NCBI RefSeq assembly: GCF_000278215.1
Contig: NZ_JH725065.1
Coordinates: forward strand, 252,737 to 316,736
DNA length: 64,000 nt
DNA from: Bartonella rattimassiliensis 15908
GTDB taxonomy: Bacteria; Pseudomonadota; Alphaproteobacteria; Rhizobiales; Rhizobiaceae
Reading direction: 5' to 3'
The notes beneath the pieces are model-generated. The model searched no databases. It was not told the origin of the DNA and was given only the letters and a program-made list of their open reading frames with translations. Position numbers and translations under genes: made by a program. Positions 29,930 through 39,001 of the stretch are shown piece by piece (within the stretch, counting starts at the first letter, position 1; each line of letters starts with the position of its first letter).

Positions 29930-31294
29930 ATGTCTATTGATATTTTGATGCCTGCTCTTTCACCAACCATGGAAGAAGGTAAGCTGTCTAAATGGCTTAA
30001 AAAAGAGGGTGATAATGTTAGCTCTGGCGATGTTATTGCGGAAATTGAAACGGATAAAGCTACAATGGAAGTAGAGGCTATCGATGAAGGTACGCTTGGT
30101 AAAATTTTTGTACCTGAAGGTTCTGAAGGCGTCAAGGTTAACACTGTTATTGCGGTTTTATTAGAAGAAGGGGAGCTTGCTGAGAATATTTCGCAATCTG
30201 CCAATACAGCACAAGAACCTGAGGAGTTTCATCTCTCTCCTCCTTCTTCAGTTCCGCAGTCTCCTATTTTTGATACATCTCCTGATTTTAACGTTCCAGC
30301 TGGAACACAAATGGTTATAATGACAGTCCGTGAAGCGCTTAATCAGGCTTTAGCTGAAGAAATGCGACGTGATCAAAATGTTTTTCTTATGGGAGAAGAA
30401 GTCGCGCAATATCAGGGTGCTTATAAAGTTAGCCAAGGTTTGTTAGAGGAATTCGGGGAACGGCGCGTTATTGATACTCCAATTACAGAGCATGGTTTTG
30501 CTGGGTTGGCTGTTGGGGCAGCTTTTGGGGGATTACGTCCTGTTGTTGAGTTTATGACATTTAATTTTGCGATGCAGGCGATGGATCAAATTATTAACTC
30601 AGCAGCCAAAACACGTTATATGTCTGGTGGGCAAATGACTGTTCCTATAGTTTTTCGTGGTCCCAATGGTGCTGCTGCTCGTGTTGGTGCTCAACATTCT
30701 CAATGTTATGCTGCATGGTATAGTCATATACCAGGTTTGAAAGTTGTTATGCCTTATAGTGCAGCAGATGCAAAAGGTTTGCTAAAAGCTGCTATTCGTG
30801 ATGATAATCCTGTTATTTTTCTTGAAAATGAGATTTTGTATGGACATCAATTTGATGTTCCTCAACTCGATGATTTTCTTGTGCCTATTGGTCGGGCACG
30901 TATTCATAAGTCTGGACAAGATGTGACGATTGTTGCATGTGGGATTGGAATGCATTATGCTGTTCAAGCGTTACCAGAAATTGAAAAACTTGGTATTGAT
31001 GTTGAATTGATTGATTTACGGACTATTCGCCCAATGGATCTTCCAACAATCCTTTCTTCAGTAAAAAAAACAGGTCGTTTGGTAACAATTGAAGAGGGAT
31101 TTCCTCAGTCATCTGTGGGAACTGAAATAGCAACACGTGTTATGCAGCAGGCTTTTGATTATCTTGATGCGCCAGTTGCTACAATTTCTGGTAAAGATGT
31201 TCCGATGCCTTATGCAGCTAATCTTGAGAAGTTGGCATTGCCTAATACTGCTGAAATTGTTGAAGCCGTTAAGGCTGTGACGTATAGAGCATAA
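29930..31294 (+). CDS. pdhB: Pyruvate dehydrogenase E1 component subunit beta, with lipoyl domain
   Basis: PdhB completes the E1 heterotetramer. Unusually for bacteria in general, but typically for Rhizobiales, an N-terminal lipoyl domain (residues 1-80) precedes it, with the lipoylated Lys43 in [14 protein letters not shown] proline- and serine-rich linker (about 85-125) connects to the transketolase-like pyrimidine-binding domain ([36 protein letters not shown]) and C-terminal domain ([10 protein letters not shown]). The catalytic Glu of the pyrimidine domain lies in DTPITEHGF or FLMGEEV. It is 16 bases after pdhA and 14 before pdhC, so clearly one operon. Confidence 0.96.
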   Translation: MSIDILMPALSPTMEEGKLSKWLKKEGDNVSSGDVIAEIETDKATMEVEAIDEGTLGKIFVPEGSEGVKVNTVIAVLLEEGELAENISQSANTAQEPEEFHLSPPSSVPQSPIFDTSPDFNVPAGTQMVIMTVREALNQALAEEMRRDQNVFLMGEEVAQYQGAYKVSQGLLEEFGERRVIDTPITEHGFAGLAVGAAFGGLRPVVEFMTFNFAMQAMDQIINSAAKTRYMSGGQMTVPIVFRGPNGAAARVGAQHSQCYAAWYSHIPGLKVVMPYSAADAKGLLKAAIRDDNPVIFLENEILYGHQFDVPQLDDFLVPIGRARIHKSGQDVTIVACGIGMHYAVQALPEIEKLGIDVELIDLRTIRPMDLPTILSSVKKTGRLVTIEEGFPQSSVGTEIATRVMQQAFDYLDAPVATISGKDVPMPYAANLEKLALPNTAEIVEAVKAVTYRA

Positions 31295-31308
31295 CGGAGA
31301 AGAGCACG

Positions 31309-32652
31309 ATGCCCATTAAAATTACAATGCCAGCACTTTCCCCTACGATGGAAGAGGGAAATTTAACAAAATGGAATATTAAGGAGGGAGATAAGGTTTC
31401 CTCTGGTGATATTATTGCTGAAATTGAGACGGATAAAGCGACGATGGAAGTGGAGTCCGTTGATGAAGGTACGGTTGCCAAAATTGTCGTTCCAGCTGGA
31501 ACACAAGGCGTTAAAGTGAATGCTTTGATTGTTGTTTTAGCAGAAGAAGGGGAGAACTTAGCTGAAGCTGCGAAAGCTGTAGAAGAAGTGCCTTCTTCTA
31601 CAAGACAAGAACCAGAGGGCGTAAAACAAGCAGATTCTCTGAAGCAGATGGACTTAAAAGGTGCTAAAATGACTCATGAAGTATTAGCTCAGCCATTAAA
31701 ACAGCAAGATACAAAGAAGACTCGTCTTTTTGTATCTCCTTTAGCGCGGCGATTAGCATCTCAAGCAGGTCTTGATTTATCTCTTATTTCTGGAAGTGGC
31801 CCGTATGGGCGTATTATCAAGCGCGATGTAGAAAAAGCTGTGAGTGGTAATATTTCTGAGATTTCTCACTCGTCACAGATAGGAGAGTTAGTATCTGCAG
31901 GTGGTTCTGACAAACAGATATTAAAACTCTTCAGAGAGGATGAATATATTTTCACACCTCATAATAATATGCGTACCACGATCGCTACACGTTTGGTAGA
32001 ATCAAAACAGAGAATTCCTCATTTTTATGTCACGGTAGATTGTGAACTTGATGCATTATTGGCACTGCGTACACAACTGAATGCTGCTGCATCAATGGTT
32101 AAAATGCAGGAAGAAGCTGAGCCTATTTATAAGCTTTCTGTTAATGATATGGTGATCAAAGCTGTCGCACTTTCTTTAAAGGCGGTTCCTAATGCGAATG
32201 TCTCTTGGCTTGAAGATGGAATGCTTCATCATAAACATTGTGATGTTGGGGTTGCTGTTTCTATTTCCAATGGGTTGATTACGCCAATTATTCGTCATGC
32301 AGAAGAAAAATCATTATCGCTTATTTCTAAGGAGATGAAGGATTTTGCAAAGCGTGCGCGTGAACGTAAATTAAAAATGGAAGAATATCAGGGGGGAACA
32401 ACAGCTGTATCAAATATGGGGATGTATGGTGTAAAAAGTTTTTCTGCTATCCTTAATCCACCGCATGCGACGATTTTTGCGATTGGTGCAGGGGAGCAAC
32501 GCGCAGTTGTTAAAAATGGTACATTAGCTGTTGCAACAGTTATGTCGGTTACACTTTCTGCTGATCATCGTGCTGTTGATGGTGCTTTAGCAGCAGAGCT
32601 TGCCCGGACTTTTAAGAATATAATTGAAAATCCATTAGCAATGCTGGTTTGA
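31309..32652 (+). CDS. pdhC: Dihydrolipoamide acetyltransferase (E2) of pyruvate dehydrogenase
   Basis: E2 forms the core of the pyruvate dehydrogenase complex and moves the acetyl group to CoA. One lipoyl domain (residues 1-80, Lys43 in [13 protein letters not shown]) is nearly identical to that of PdhB. A linker leads to the peripheral-subunit-binding domain (about 142-178: SPLARRLASQAGLDLSLISG, GPYGRIIKRDVE). The catalytic domain follows, with HFYVTVDCELDAL, NDMVIKAVALSLK and the active-site LSADHRAVDGALAAE near the end. At 447 residues it has one lipoyl domain, as usual for alphaproteobacteria. Confidence 0.96.
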   Translation: MPIKITMPALSPTMEEGNLTKWNIKEGDKVSSGDIIAEIETDKATMEVESVDEGTVAKIVVPAGTQGVKVNALIVVLAEEGENLAEAAKAVEEVPSSTRQEPEGVKQADSLKQMDLKGAKMTHEVLAQPLKQQDTKKTRLFVSPLARRLASQAGLDLSLISGSGPYGRIIKRDVEKAVSGNISEISHSSQIGELVSAGGSDKQILKLFREDEYIFTPHNNMRTTIATRLVESKQRIPHFYVTVDCELDALLALRTQLNAAASMVKMQEEAEPIYKLSVNDMVIKAVALSLKAVPNANVSWLEDGMLHHKHCDVGVAVSISNGLITPIIRHAEEKSLSLISKEMKDFAKRARERKLKMEEYQGGTTAVSNMGMYGVKSFSAILNPPHATIFAIGAGEQRAVVKNGTLAVATVMSVTLSADHRAVDGALAAELARTFKNIIENPLAMLV

Positions 32653-32861
32653 ATTGTTTAAACAGTTCTTCATGTAAATTGTGAGAGAGTGCGTTAAGAG
32701 AGGGAAAACAAAATTTAAAGAGCAATGTTATTGCTGTTTCAGTTTGGGTAAAGCATTTATGTGAAGCTTAGAGTAAAAGACATTAATTTCGTCATGTTGA
32801 TTTTCAGTCTTAAGTTCGAAAAGTGCATATCCATTTTATATATCTCCATGGAGGAATTACT

Positions 32862-34322
32862 GTGGCAAATCTTTATGATGTAATTGTGATTGGATCAGGT
32901 CCAGGCGGATATGTAACCGCAATTCGTGCAGCGCAATGTGGCTTTAAGACTGCGATTGTTGAGCGTGAACATTTAGGAGGGATTTGTTTAAATTGGGGTT
33001 GTATTCCAACAAAGGCCCTTTTACGTTCAGCGGAAATGAAACACTTTGCTGAACATGCAAAAGATTATGGATTAAAAATTAATGGTTCAATTGAAGCAAA
33101 TATCAAAGATATTGTAGCACGTTCACGTGGTGTTTCAGCACGTTTAAATACCGGTGTTGGTTTTTTAATGAAAAAAAACAAAATTGATATCATATGGGGT
33201 GAAGCAAAGCTTACTAAAGAAGCGAAGGGAAATCAACCAGCAGAAATTATGGTTTCTTCATCCTCCAAACCAGTTATGCAACCACAAAATCCCATACCTA
33301 AAGGGACATTAGGGGAGGGAACTTATCAAGCAAAGCATATCATTATTGCCACGGGTGCACGTCCTCGTATCCTTCCTGGTATTGAACCAGATGGAAAACT
33401 CATTTGGACTTATTTTGAAGCTATGATACCTCCAGCAATGCCAAAGTCGCTTTTGGTCATAGGATCTGGGGCTATTGGCATTGAATTTGCTTCTTTTTAT
33501 CGTGATATGGGGGCTGAGGTGACTGTTGTTGAAATGATGTCCCACATTATGCCTGCTGAAGATATTGAAATTTCAACATTTGCTCGTAAACAGTTAGAGA
33601 AAAAAGGTTTACGCATTCTTTGCCAAGCAAAAGTCACAAAGGTTGAAAAATCCTCTGATTCTGTAACTATATATATTGATGTTCAAGGTAAAATAGAGAA
33701 AGTAACTGTTGATCGGTTAATTTCCGCTGTTGGGGTACAGGGTAATATTGAGAATCTTGGGTTAGAAGCTTTGGGAATAAAAATCGATCGTGGGTGTATT
33801 GTAACAGATGAATGGAGCTGGACAGGGATTGCAGGTATTTATGCTATCGGTGATGTGGCAGGTCCTCCTATGTTAGCCCATAAAGCAGAAGAAGAAGGCG
33901 TTATATGTATTGACCATCTTGCTGGTTTAAAGAATGTTCATCCACTTGATAAGAAAAAAATTCCAGGATGTACCTATTGTACACCGCAAGTTGCTTCTGT
34001 AGGCTTTTCAGAAGCTGCAGCCAAAGAAGCGGGTTATGATATACGTATTGGTCGTTATTCTTTTTCAGCAAATGGCAAGGCGATTGCTTTGGGTGAAGAT
34101 CAAGGGTTAGTAAAAACGATTTTTGATAAAAAAACAGGACAGCTTCTTGGCGCACATATGGTAGGAGCTGAGGTAACAGAACTGATACAGGGTTTTGTCA
34201 TTGCCATGAATCTTGAAACAACAGAGGAAGAATTAATGCATACTGTCTTTCCACATCCGACTCTATCAGAAATGATGAAAGAAAGTGTCTTGGATGCTTA
34301 TGGTCAGGTTTTAAATGCTTGA
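32862..34322 (+). CDS. lpdA: Dihydrolipoyl dehydrogenase (E3)
   Basis: E3 re-oxidises dihydrolipoamide with FAD and NAD+. FAD-binding VIGSGPGGYVTAIRAAQ is at the N-terminus; the redox-active disulfide is in GGICLNWGCIPTKALL. The NAD-binding Rossmann motif is LVIGSGAIGIEFASFY, a second FAD segment reads GIYAIGDVAGPPMLAHKAEEE, and the catalytic His is in FPHPTLSEMM at the dimer interface. I chose the GTG at 32862 (486 residues) with GGAGG upstream; an in-frame GTG at 32823 would add 13 residues. A roughly 20-residue insert near residues 120-150 (KGNQPAEIMVSSSSKP) is common in this genus-level group. It is downstream of pdhC by 209 bases. Confidence 0.96.
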   Translation: MANLYDVIVIGSGPGGYVTAIRAAQCGFKTAIVEREHLGGICLNWGCIPTKALLRSAEMKHFAEHAKDYGLKINGSIEANIKDIVARSRGVSARLNTGVGFLMKKNKIDIIWGEAKLTKEAKGNQPAEIMVSSSSKPVMQPQNPIPKGTLGEGTYQAKHIIIATGARPRILPGIEPDGKLIWTYFEAMIPPAMPKSLLVIGSGAIGIEFASFYRDMGAEVTVVEMMSHIMPAEDIEISTFARKQLEKKGLRILCQAKVTKVEKSSDSVTIYIDVQGKIEKVTVDRLISAVGVQGNIENLGLEALGIKIDRGCIVTDEWSWTGIAGIYAIGDVAGPPMLAHKAEEEGVICIDHLAGLKNVHPLDKKKIPGCTYCTPQVASVGFSEAAAKEAGYDIRIGRYSFSANGKAIALGEDQGLVKTIFDKKTGQLLGAHMVGAEVTELIQGFVIAMNLETTEEELMHTVFPHPTLSEMMKESVLDAYGQVLNA

Positions 34323-34334
34323 TAACTGGATTAT

Positions 34335-34357
34335 ATGAAAAATCCTGTATTTTTCAT
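34335..34357. other. Perfect 9-bp hairpin between lpdA and lipA
   Basis: ATGAAAAAT, loop CCTGT, ATTTTTCAT pair perfectly, 12 bases after the lpdA stop. No U run follows on the plus strand, so it is a weak terminator at best; it could be an RNA-processing or attenuation element before lipA. Confidence 0.45.
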
Positions 34358-34389
34358 CGCTGCTTCGTATTTATAAGGCAAAGGCTTAA

Positions 34390-35352
34390 ATGGTTACGGT
34401 TGTTGATAGAGTTACGAATAGACGTTTGCGTCATCCTGAAAAGGCGCATCGTCCGGATACAATCATTCAAAAAAAGCCGGATTGGATTCGTGTAAAAGCG
34501 CCAACATCACCGATTTATAAAGAGACGCATGGTATTGTCCGTACTCATAAATTAGTAACTGTGTGTGAAGAAGCAGGTTGCCCAAATATTGGTGAATGTT
34601 GGAGTCAGCGTCACGCTAGCTTTATGATTTTGGGTGAAATATGTACGCGTGCTTGTGCTTTTTGTAATGTTGCAACAGGTATTCCGCTTGCAGTTGATGA
34701 TAACGAGCCAAAACGTGTAGCCGATGCTGTTGCGCGGATGGAATTAAAACATGTTGTCATTACATCTGTTGATCGTGATGATCTTGCTGATGGTGGTGCT
34801 GAGCATTTTGCAAAAGTTATTTATGCGATTCGTCAAAAAGCGCCTAAAACGACAATTGAAGTTCTTACACCTGATTTTCGTCATAAGGATGGTGCTTTAG
34901 AAGTTGTTGTTGCTGCTAAGCCTGATGTTTTTAATCATAACTTAGAAACAGTTCCTTCTAAATATTTGAAGGTTCGTCCAGGAGCACGTTATTTTCATTC
35001 GGTTCGGCTTTTACAACGTGTTAAAGAGCTTGACCCGACAATCTTCACAAAGTCAGGAATTATGGTTGGACTTGGGGAGGAGAGAAATGAAATTTTGCAA
35101 TTGATGGATGATTTGCGCTCTGCTGATGTTGACTTTATGACAATTGGACAATATTTGCAACCTACACGAAAACATCATCCGGTTATTCGTTTTGTGCCTC
35201 CTGAAGAGTTTGAGTCTTTTGCTAAAATTGGTAAAGTAAAAGGATTTTTACATATGGCTTCCAATCCTTTGACGCGTTCGTCTCATCATGCGGGGGATGA
35301 TTTTGCCATTTTGCAAAAAGCACGCGATGAGAAATTTTCCTTACAGAGATAG
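34390..35352 (+). CDS. lipA: Lipoyl synthase
   Basis: LipA is a radical-SAM enzyme that inserts two sulfur atoms into octanoyl groups on lipoyl domains, here presumably those of PdhB and PdhC encoded just upstream. The auxiliary [4Fe-4S] cluster motif [13 protein letters not shown] and the radical-SAM motif [11 protein letters not shown] are both intact. NHNLETVPS and [10 protein letters not shown] are further family landmarks, and the C-terminal Ser for cluster ligation lies in [10 protein letters not shown]. Length 320 is normal. The coq10-type gene begins two bases after the stop. Confidence 0.97.
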   Translation: MVTVVDRVTNRRLRHPEKAHRPDTIIQKKPDWIRVKAPTSPIYKETHGIVRTHKLVTVCEEAGCPNIGECWSQRHASFMILGEICTRACAFCNVATGIPLAVDDNEPKRVADAVARMELKHVVITSVDRDDLADGGAEHFAKVIYAIRQKAPKTTIEVLTPDFRHKDGALEVVVAAKPDVFNHNLETVPSKYLKVRPGARYFHSVRLLQRVKELDPTIFTKSGIMVGLGEERNEILQLMDDLRSADVDFMTIGQYLQPTRKHHPVIRFVPPEEFESFAKIGKVKGFLHMASNPLTRSSHHAGDDFAILQKARDEKFSLQR

Positions 35353-35354
35353 CT

Positions 35355-35816
35355 ATGCCAACTTTTTCAACACACCGGCAGGTTGCCCATAGTGCGCGTC
35401 AGATGTTTAATCTTGTGTCAGATATTGAACGTTATCCTGAGTTTTTACCAATGTGTGAGGCTTTAATAATACGTTCTCGAAAGGAATGTGAAGAAAAGAC
35501 ATTACTTGTTGCAGATATGACAGTTGGCTATAAGGTTATTCGAGAAACTTTCACGACCCAAGTTTTTCTTCAACCAAAGAAAAATTTGATAGAAGTTAAA
35601 TATATTGATGGTCCATTTAAATATCTTGAAAACTGCTGGTCATTTTATAATATTGAAAACACCAATGCATGTAATGTAGAGTTTTTCATTGATTATGAAT
35701 TTAAAAATAGAATACTTGGACGCGTGATGGGCTCAATGTTTGACATTGCATTTCGTAAATTTACCGATGCTTTTGAGAAACGTGCACATCAGATTTATGG
35801 CTTTCAGGAAACATAA
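35355..35816 (+). CDS. COQ10/RatA-type START-domain protein (ubiquinone-binding)
   Basis: A 153-residue SRPBCC/START-domain protein. The conserved opening HRQVAHSARQMFNLVSDIERYPEFLPMCEAL, written here across two segments (HRQVAHSARQMFNLV and SDIERYPEFLPMCEA), and the later FEIDYEFKN-like segment (FFIDYEFKNRILGRVMG) match the COQ10/RatA family. Yeast Coq10 binds ubiquinone and supports respiration. The bacterial protein was also described as toxin RatA in E. coli, but in alphaproteobacteria the ubiquinone role is favoured. It is almost certainly co-transcribed with lipA, and the lipA-coq10 order is standard for Rhizobiales. Confidence 0.88.
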   Translation: MPTFSTHRQVAHSARQMFNLVSDIERYPEFLPMCEALIIRSRKECEEKTLLVADMTVGYKVIRETFTTQVFLQPKKNLIEVKYIDGPFKYLENCWSFYNIENTNACNVEFFIDYEFKNRILGRVMGSMFDIAFRKFTDAFEKRAHQIYGFQET

Positions 35817-35889
35817 TCTGTTCTATTATTTTTTACAATACACATTGCTTATAAAAGCGTGAAGATAAAAATCGATTTCTATCCTTACT

Positions 35890-36450
35890 AGTTTTTTAAT
35901 TCAGTTTTTCGGCTTTCAAAAGCATATAAAAAATATCATTTTAGATAATGGAGATTACGTATTTTCTTCCCCTTTTATTTTTGACGTTTTTAAATAGGAG
36001 GAAGGCTCTCGCGCAAAACAGAACACCCCTAAACAGAAGAGATTTTTGTTGTGCAGTTGCGTGCTTTTAAGAGACATGTCTTAAAGTATCTAAGACAATT
36101 TCAGAACGGAACTTATGAAGAATATGACGATAAAGCTCCCATAAATAAGATAAAATTTATAGAGCACTCCTATCTTTACGCTTAATAAAAAAAGCAAGTC
36201 GGCACTATCACACATTTTAGCAGCTCTTTATTGCTACAGCTCTTGCATTTGAGAGCATTTATAAGAGGCATTTTTCTCTTTTTGTACAGTTTTTACCTCC
36301 ATGCCAGTGCTACTTATGATGTCACAAATAAGTGATTTTAATGGATTCAATATGAGAGAGGGGCAATGAGAGAATTTTACAATATTCAGGGCTTTTGTTA
36401 AAGTTAACAATTGATGATTTATCATGATCAATCAATGCATTGATCTTGAG
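35890..36450 (-). repeat. Integrase-derived repeat, copy E (longest decayed copy)
   Basis: It follows the integrase copy from 15385 to 15890. CGGCTTTCAAAAG and ATAATGGAGATTACG at the left correspond to internal codons; CGCAAAACAGA, AGAGACATGTCTTAAAG and CTATCTTTACGCTTA follow. GGAGATTACG and GACATGTCTTAA are identical in both. Then come the start region (CATTTATAAGAGGCATTTTT) and the palindrome at 36362-36400, whose right arm is worn (CTTTTGTT). Frame shifts and stops remove any coding ability. Confidence 0.82.
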
Positions 36451-36469
36451 GTGGGCATAGGTTTTTCTT

Positions 36470-36640
36470 TCTTTAATAATTTTTATCCATATAGCTTTTC
36501 TTGTTTGTAATGTACAAATAATTAAATTTTATTAATTCAACACACACAGAATTGAAATGAAATAATCTTACAATATTCAGGTCTTTCATTTCCACGTTAT
36601 GCTACTAAATTATTTTTTCAAGGTGTTGATAATTATAAAT
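36470..36640 (-). repeat. Integrase-derived repeat, copy F (upstream part only)
   Basis: Only the region upstream of an integrase is left: CTTTCTTTAATAATTTTTAT, TGTAATGTACAAATAA and the palindrome at 36554-36592, which keeps both arms (GAAATGAAATAATC and CTTTCATTTC). It stands in tandem with copy E, same orientation, about 190 bases away. Confidence 0.65.
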
Positions 36641-36680
36641 TTTATGTGGAATAGAGCGTTTTGAAATTGGCGTGGAGAAT

Positions 36681-37169
36681 TCAGTGAAGCAATTCCAGAA
36701 TCATTTTAAAAGCATTTTCAACAGTTGCATGGCGGATAGCATTGCGATTAAGATGGCCAAAGTGCATTTTTTTGTGCAGAGTTTCATGGTTTTTATAAGC
36801 AACCGTGCAATGCACAAGTCCTACAGGTTTATTAAGACTTGCACCTCCTGGACCTGCAATTCCTGTTACAGAAACTGCAATGTCAGCTTGTGAATGTTTT
36901 AATCCGCCCACAGCCATTGCAAGAGAAACTTCCTTTGAAACGGCACCATGGGTTTTTATAAGTTCAGCGCATACGCCAACAAGGCGTGTTTTGGATTCAT
37001 CTGAATAAACAACAAATCCACAATCGAGAATATCTGATGAGCCTGCAATATTTGTAAGGTTTGCAGCAATGAGACCGCCTGTACAAGACTCTACAGTTGT
37101 TAATATCAAACCTTTTTTGCGACAGGTATTAAGAACTTCACGTGCTTGTTTTTCACAAAAATATGTCAT
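36681..37169 (-). CDS. CinA C-terminal domain protein (NMN amidohydrolase, PncC type)
   Basis: This 162-residue protein has only the CinA C-terminal domain, which in the PncC group deamidates nicotinamide mononucleotide in pyridine nucleotide salvage. The hallmark segments are TVESCTGGLIAANLTNIAGSS near residue 25, VVYSDESKTRLVGV, GAVSKEVSLAMAVG and AVSVTGIAGPGG. The ATG at 37169 overlaps the stop of ispDF by four bases (ATGA), implying translational coupling. The ispDF-cinA order is common in alphaproteobacteria. Whether it truly has amidohydrolase activity is inferred from the family. Confidence 0.9.
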   Translation of the reverse strand: MTYFCEKQAREVLNTCRKKGLILTTVESCTGGLIAANLTNIAGSSDILDCGFVVYSDESKTRLVGVCAELIKTHGAVSKEVSLAMAVGGLKHSQADIAVSVTGIAGPGGASLNKPVGLVHCTVAYKNHETLHKKMHFGHLNRNAIRHATVENAFKMILELLH

Positions 37170-38359
37170 TGGGGAATTTCTCCTGGATAAAGAACGCTTA
37201 CTGTTGCAAGAGCAGCAATTCCTTCACCACGACCAATAAATCCGATCTTTTCATTTGTGGTTGCTTTGATAGAGATTCGGTCAGGTGTAATTGCAAGTAT
37301 TGTCATAAGATTTTCTGTCATAGCATGACGATAAGGACCAATTTTAGGATTTTCAGCAATAATTGTGATATCAACATTGGCAATACGACCACCTGCTTTT
37401 TTTAGAATACCAAGAGCATGACGTAGAAAAATTTCTGATGGTGCATTTTTCCATTGAGGATCAGAGGAGGGAAAATGTGTGCCAATATCCCCTGCACCTT
37501 GCGTAGCGAGAAGGGCATCTGTTAATGCATGAAAAGCAACATCAGCATCGGAGTGTCCATTTAATTTTTTATGAAAAGGGATTTTTATGCCACATAAGAT
37601 AAGAAAACTTCCCTCTTCGAAAGAGTGAACATCATAACCATTACCAGTACGTATATCAAGAAACATTTGCGTTTTTTTCTGGAGATATAAATGGGCGATA
37701 TCAAAATCTTCGTGCCATGTAATTTTTATATTATGAGGATCTCCTGGTATGGTTCGCATAGGAATCCCAAACCATTCGGCGATTGCAGAGTCATCAGTAA
37801 ATTCTTTTTTACAAGTTTGCATTGCTTTTTCATGGGCATCTAAGATGCATTCAAAGGGAAAACACTGTGGAGTTTGTGCACTATAAAGATTCGTGCGTGG
37901 GATTGTTTCTAAAACATGGTATATGCTATCAACGCGTTTAAGAGTATCAGAAATGGCGAGAACGGGAAGAACGCCTTCTTGATGATTGACGGTGCTATGA
38001 ATGTTATCAAGGAGCTTGTTTTCGATAAAGGGTCGCGCACCATCATGAATATGCACATATTGGGGCTTAAGTTTTTTGAGTGCCTGAAGTCCATGTAAGG
38101 TAGAGATTTGGCGTGTATTGCCTCCTTCAATTATAATAAGGTGCTTTTTAAAATCGGCAATAGCTTGTTCACAGATTTGACGATCTTCTGGATGAATAAC
38201 AAGGATAATCGTTGTGATGGCTGGATGCTGCAAAAAACAATGTACGGTGCGATAAATAATCGGCTTTTGTCCTAAAAGCCGATATTGTTTTGGAGTTTTA
38301 TGGGGAGATCCTGCTCGTTTACCGCGTCCAGCGGCTAATATTATTGCTGCAATAGAAAT
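37166..38359 (-). CDS. ispDF: Bifunctional IspD/IspF (MEP pathway), probable ATT start
   Basis: The protein fuses 2-C-methyl-D-erythritol 4-phosphate cytidylyltransferase (IspD, about residues 1-225) with MECDP synthase (IspF, about 235-397), two non-consecutive steps of isoprenoid synthesis. The IspD CTP loop LAAGRGKRAG sits at codons 7-16, only if reading begins at 38359. In-frame upstream there is a TAA nine codons earlier and no ATG, GTG or TTG between. The codon ATT at 38357-38359 lies 7 bases after a perfect AAGGAG, so ATT is the likely start (397 residues). An internal TTG at 38233 would delete the CTP loop. IspF shows GYDVHSF and CGIKIPFHKKLNGHSDADV. The gene follows rirA by 24 bases. 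Confidence 0.88.
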   Translation of the reverse strand: MSIAAIILAAGRGKRAGSPHKTPKQYRLLGQKPIIYRTVHCFLQHPAITTIILVIHPEDRQICEQAIADFKKHLIIIEGGNTRQISTLHGLQALKKLKPQYVHIHDGARPFIENKLLDNIHSTVNHQEGVLPVLAISDTLKRVDSIYHVLETIPRTNLYSAQTPQCFPFECILDAHEKAMQTCKKEFTDDSAIAEWFGIPMRTIPGDPHNIKITWHEDFDIAHLYLQKKTQMFLDIRTGNGYDVHSFEEGSFLILCGIKIPFHKKLNGHSDADVAFHALTDALLATQGAGDIGTHFPSSDPQWKNAPSEIFLRHALGILKKAGGRIANVDITIIAENPKIGPYRHAMTENLMTILAITPDRISIKATTNEKIGFIGRGEGIAALATVSVLYPGEIPQ

Positions 38360-38383
38360 ACTTAATCTCCTTGTGTTATAATC

Positions 38384-38827
38384 TTAGTTTACTCTTTTAT
38401 CATTAATTTTAAAATGATTTTGAAATGGTTGTCGTTGTAGATCAGCCAAGGATATCACTGCCAACACCTCAAAAAAAGCATTTAATGCTTTTTGAAGTGC
38501 GGTATTTAAACCACAAAAATCTATCAATGGGCAAGTTGGTTCTGTAGTATTGAAACATTCTGCTAGAGAAAAGTTATCTTCTGTAACTTTCACAACATCA
38601 GCGACTGAAATTTCTGCTGCAGGCTTCGCTAATTTAACACCACCATTGCGTCCACGTACTGTTTGTATAAAACCTGCTTGAACAAGTGGTTGAAGGATTT
38701 TAAATAAGAAAAGTTCTGAAACGGCATATGTTTTAGCAATTTCTGGAACACGACTAAGTGATCCTTGATTATCTGCACAATACATGAGCATTCGAAGAGC
38801 ATAATTTGTTTGTTTTGTTAATCGCAT
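38384..38827 (-). CDS. rirA: Rrf2-family iron-responsive regulator RirA
   Basis: RirA is the rhizobial iron-sulfur-sensing repressor of iron-uptake genes. The N-terminal winged helix begins MRLTKQTNYALRMLMYCA and contains ISRVPEIAKTYAVSELFLFK-like DNA-binding residues (SRVPEIAKTYAVSELFLFKI) and GRNGGVKLAKPAAEI. The three cluster-binding cysteines expected in RirA are present in ECFNTTEPTCPLIDFCGLN (about residues 90-107). Length 147 is close to the family's. In Bartonella, RirA and Irr are known regulators of heme-uptake genes. It is read with ispDF and pncC, probably in one transcript, and divergent from ntrY. Confidence 0.9.
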   Translation of the reverse strand: MRLTKQTNYALRMLMYCADNQGSLSRVPEIAKTYAVSELFLFKILQPLVQAGFIQTVRGRNGGVKLAKPAAEISVADVVKVTEDNFSLAECFNTTEPTCPLIDFCGLNTALQKALNAFFEVLAVISLADLQRQPFQNHFKINDKRVN

Positions 38828-39001
38828 CTCATTTCCTTTGTAAAGTATTGTCGAAGGCAGTTTATTTTCAAGATATTTTGTAGAATGAAGAAGTTCTTTT
38901 TCATTGACTATATTTACCCTATTTAAAATGGAGTATTATTATTGTCAATTTTTGTCACAAAAGGTTATATGAGAACTAATAAGATAAGGATCTATAAGCT
39001 T

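Larger units (their letters stand above)
35817..36680. other. 860-bp convergent gap with two repeat copies
   Basis: This gap lies between convergent coq10-type and pncC genes and is almost filled by repeat copies E (35890-36450) and F (36470-36640). No gene, RNA or strong terminator is seen. Confidence 0.6.
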
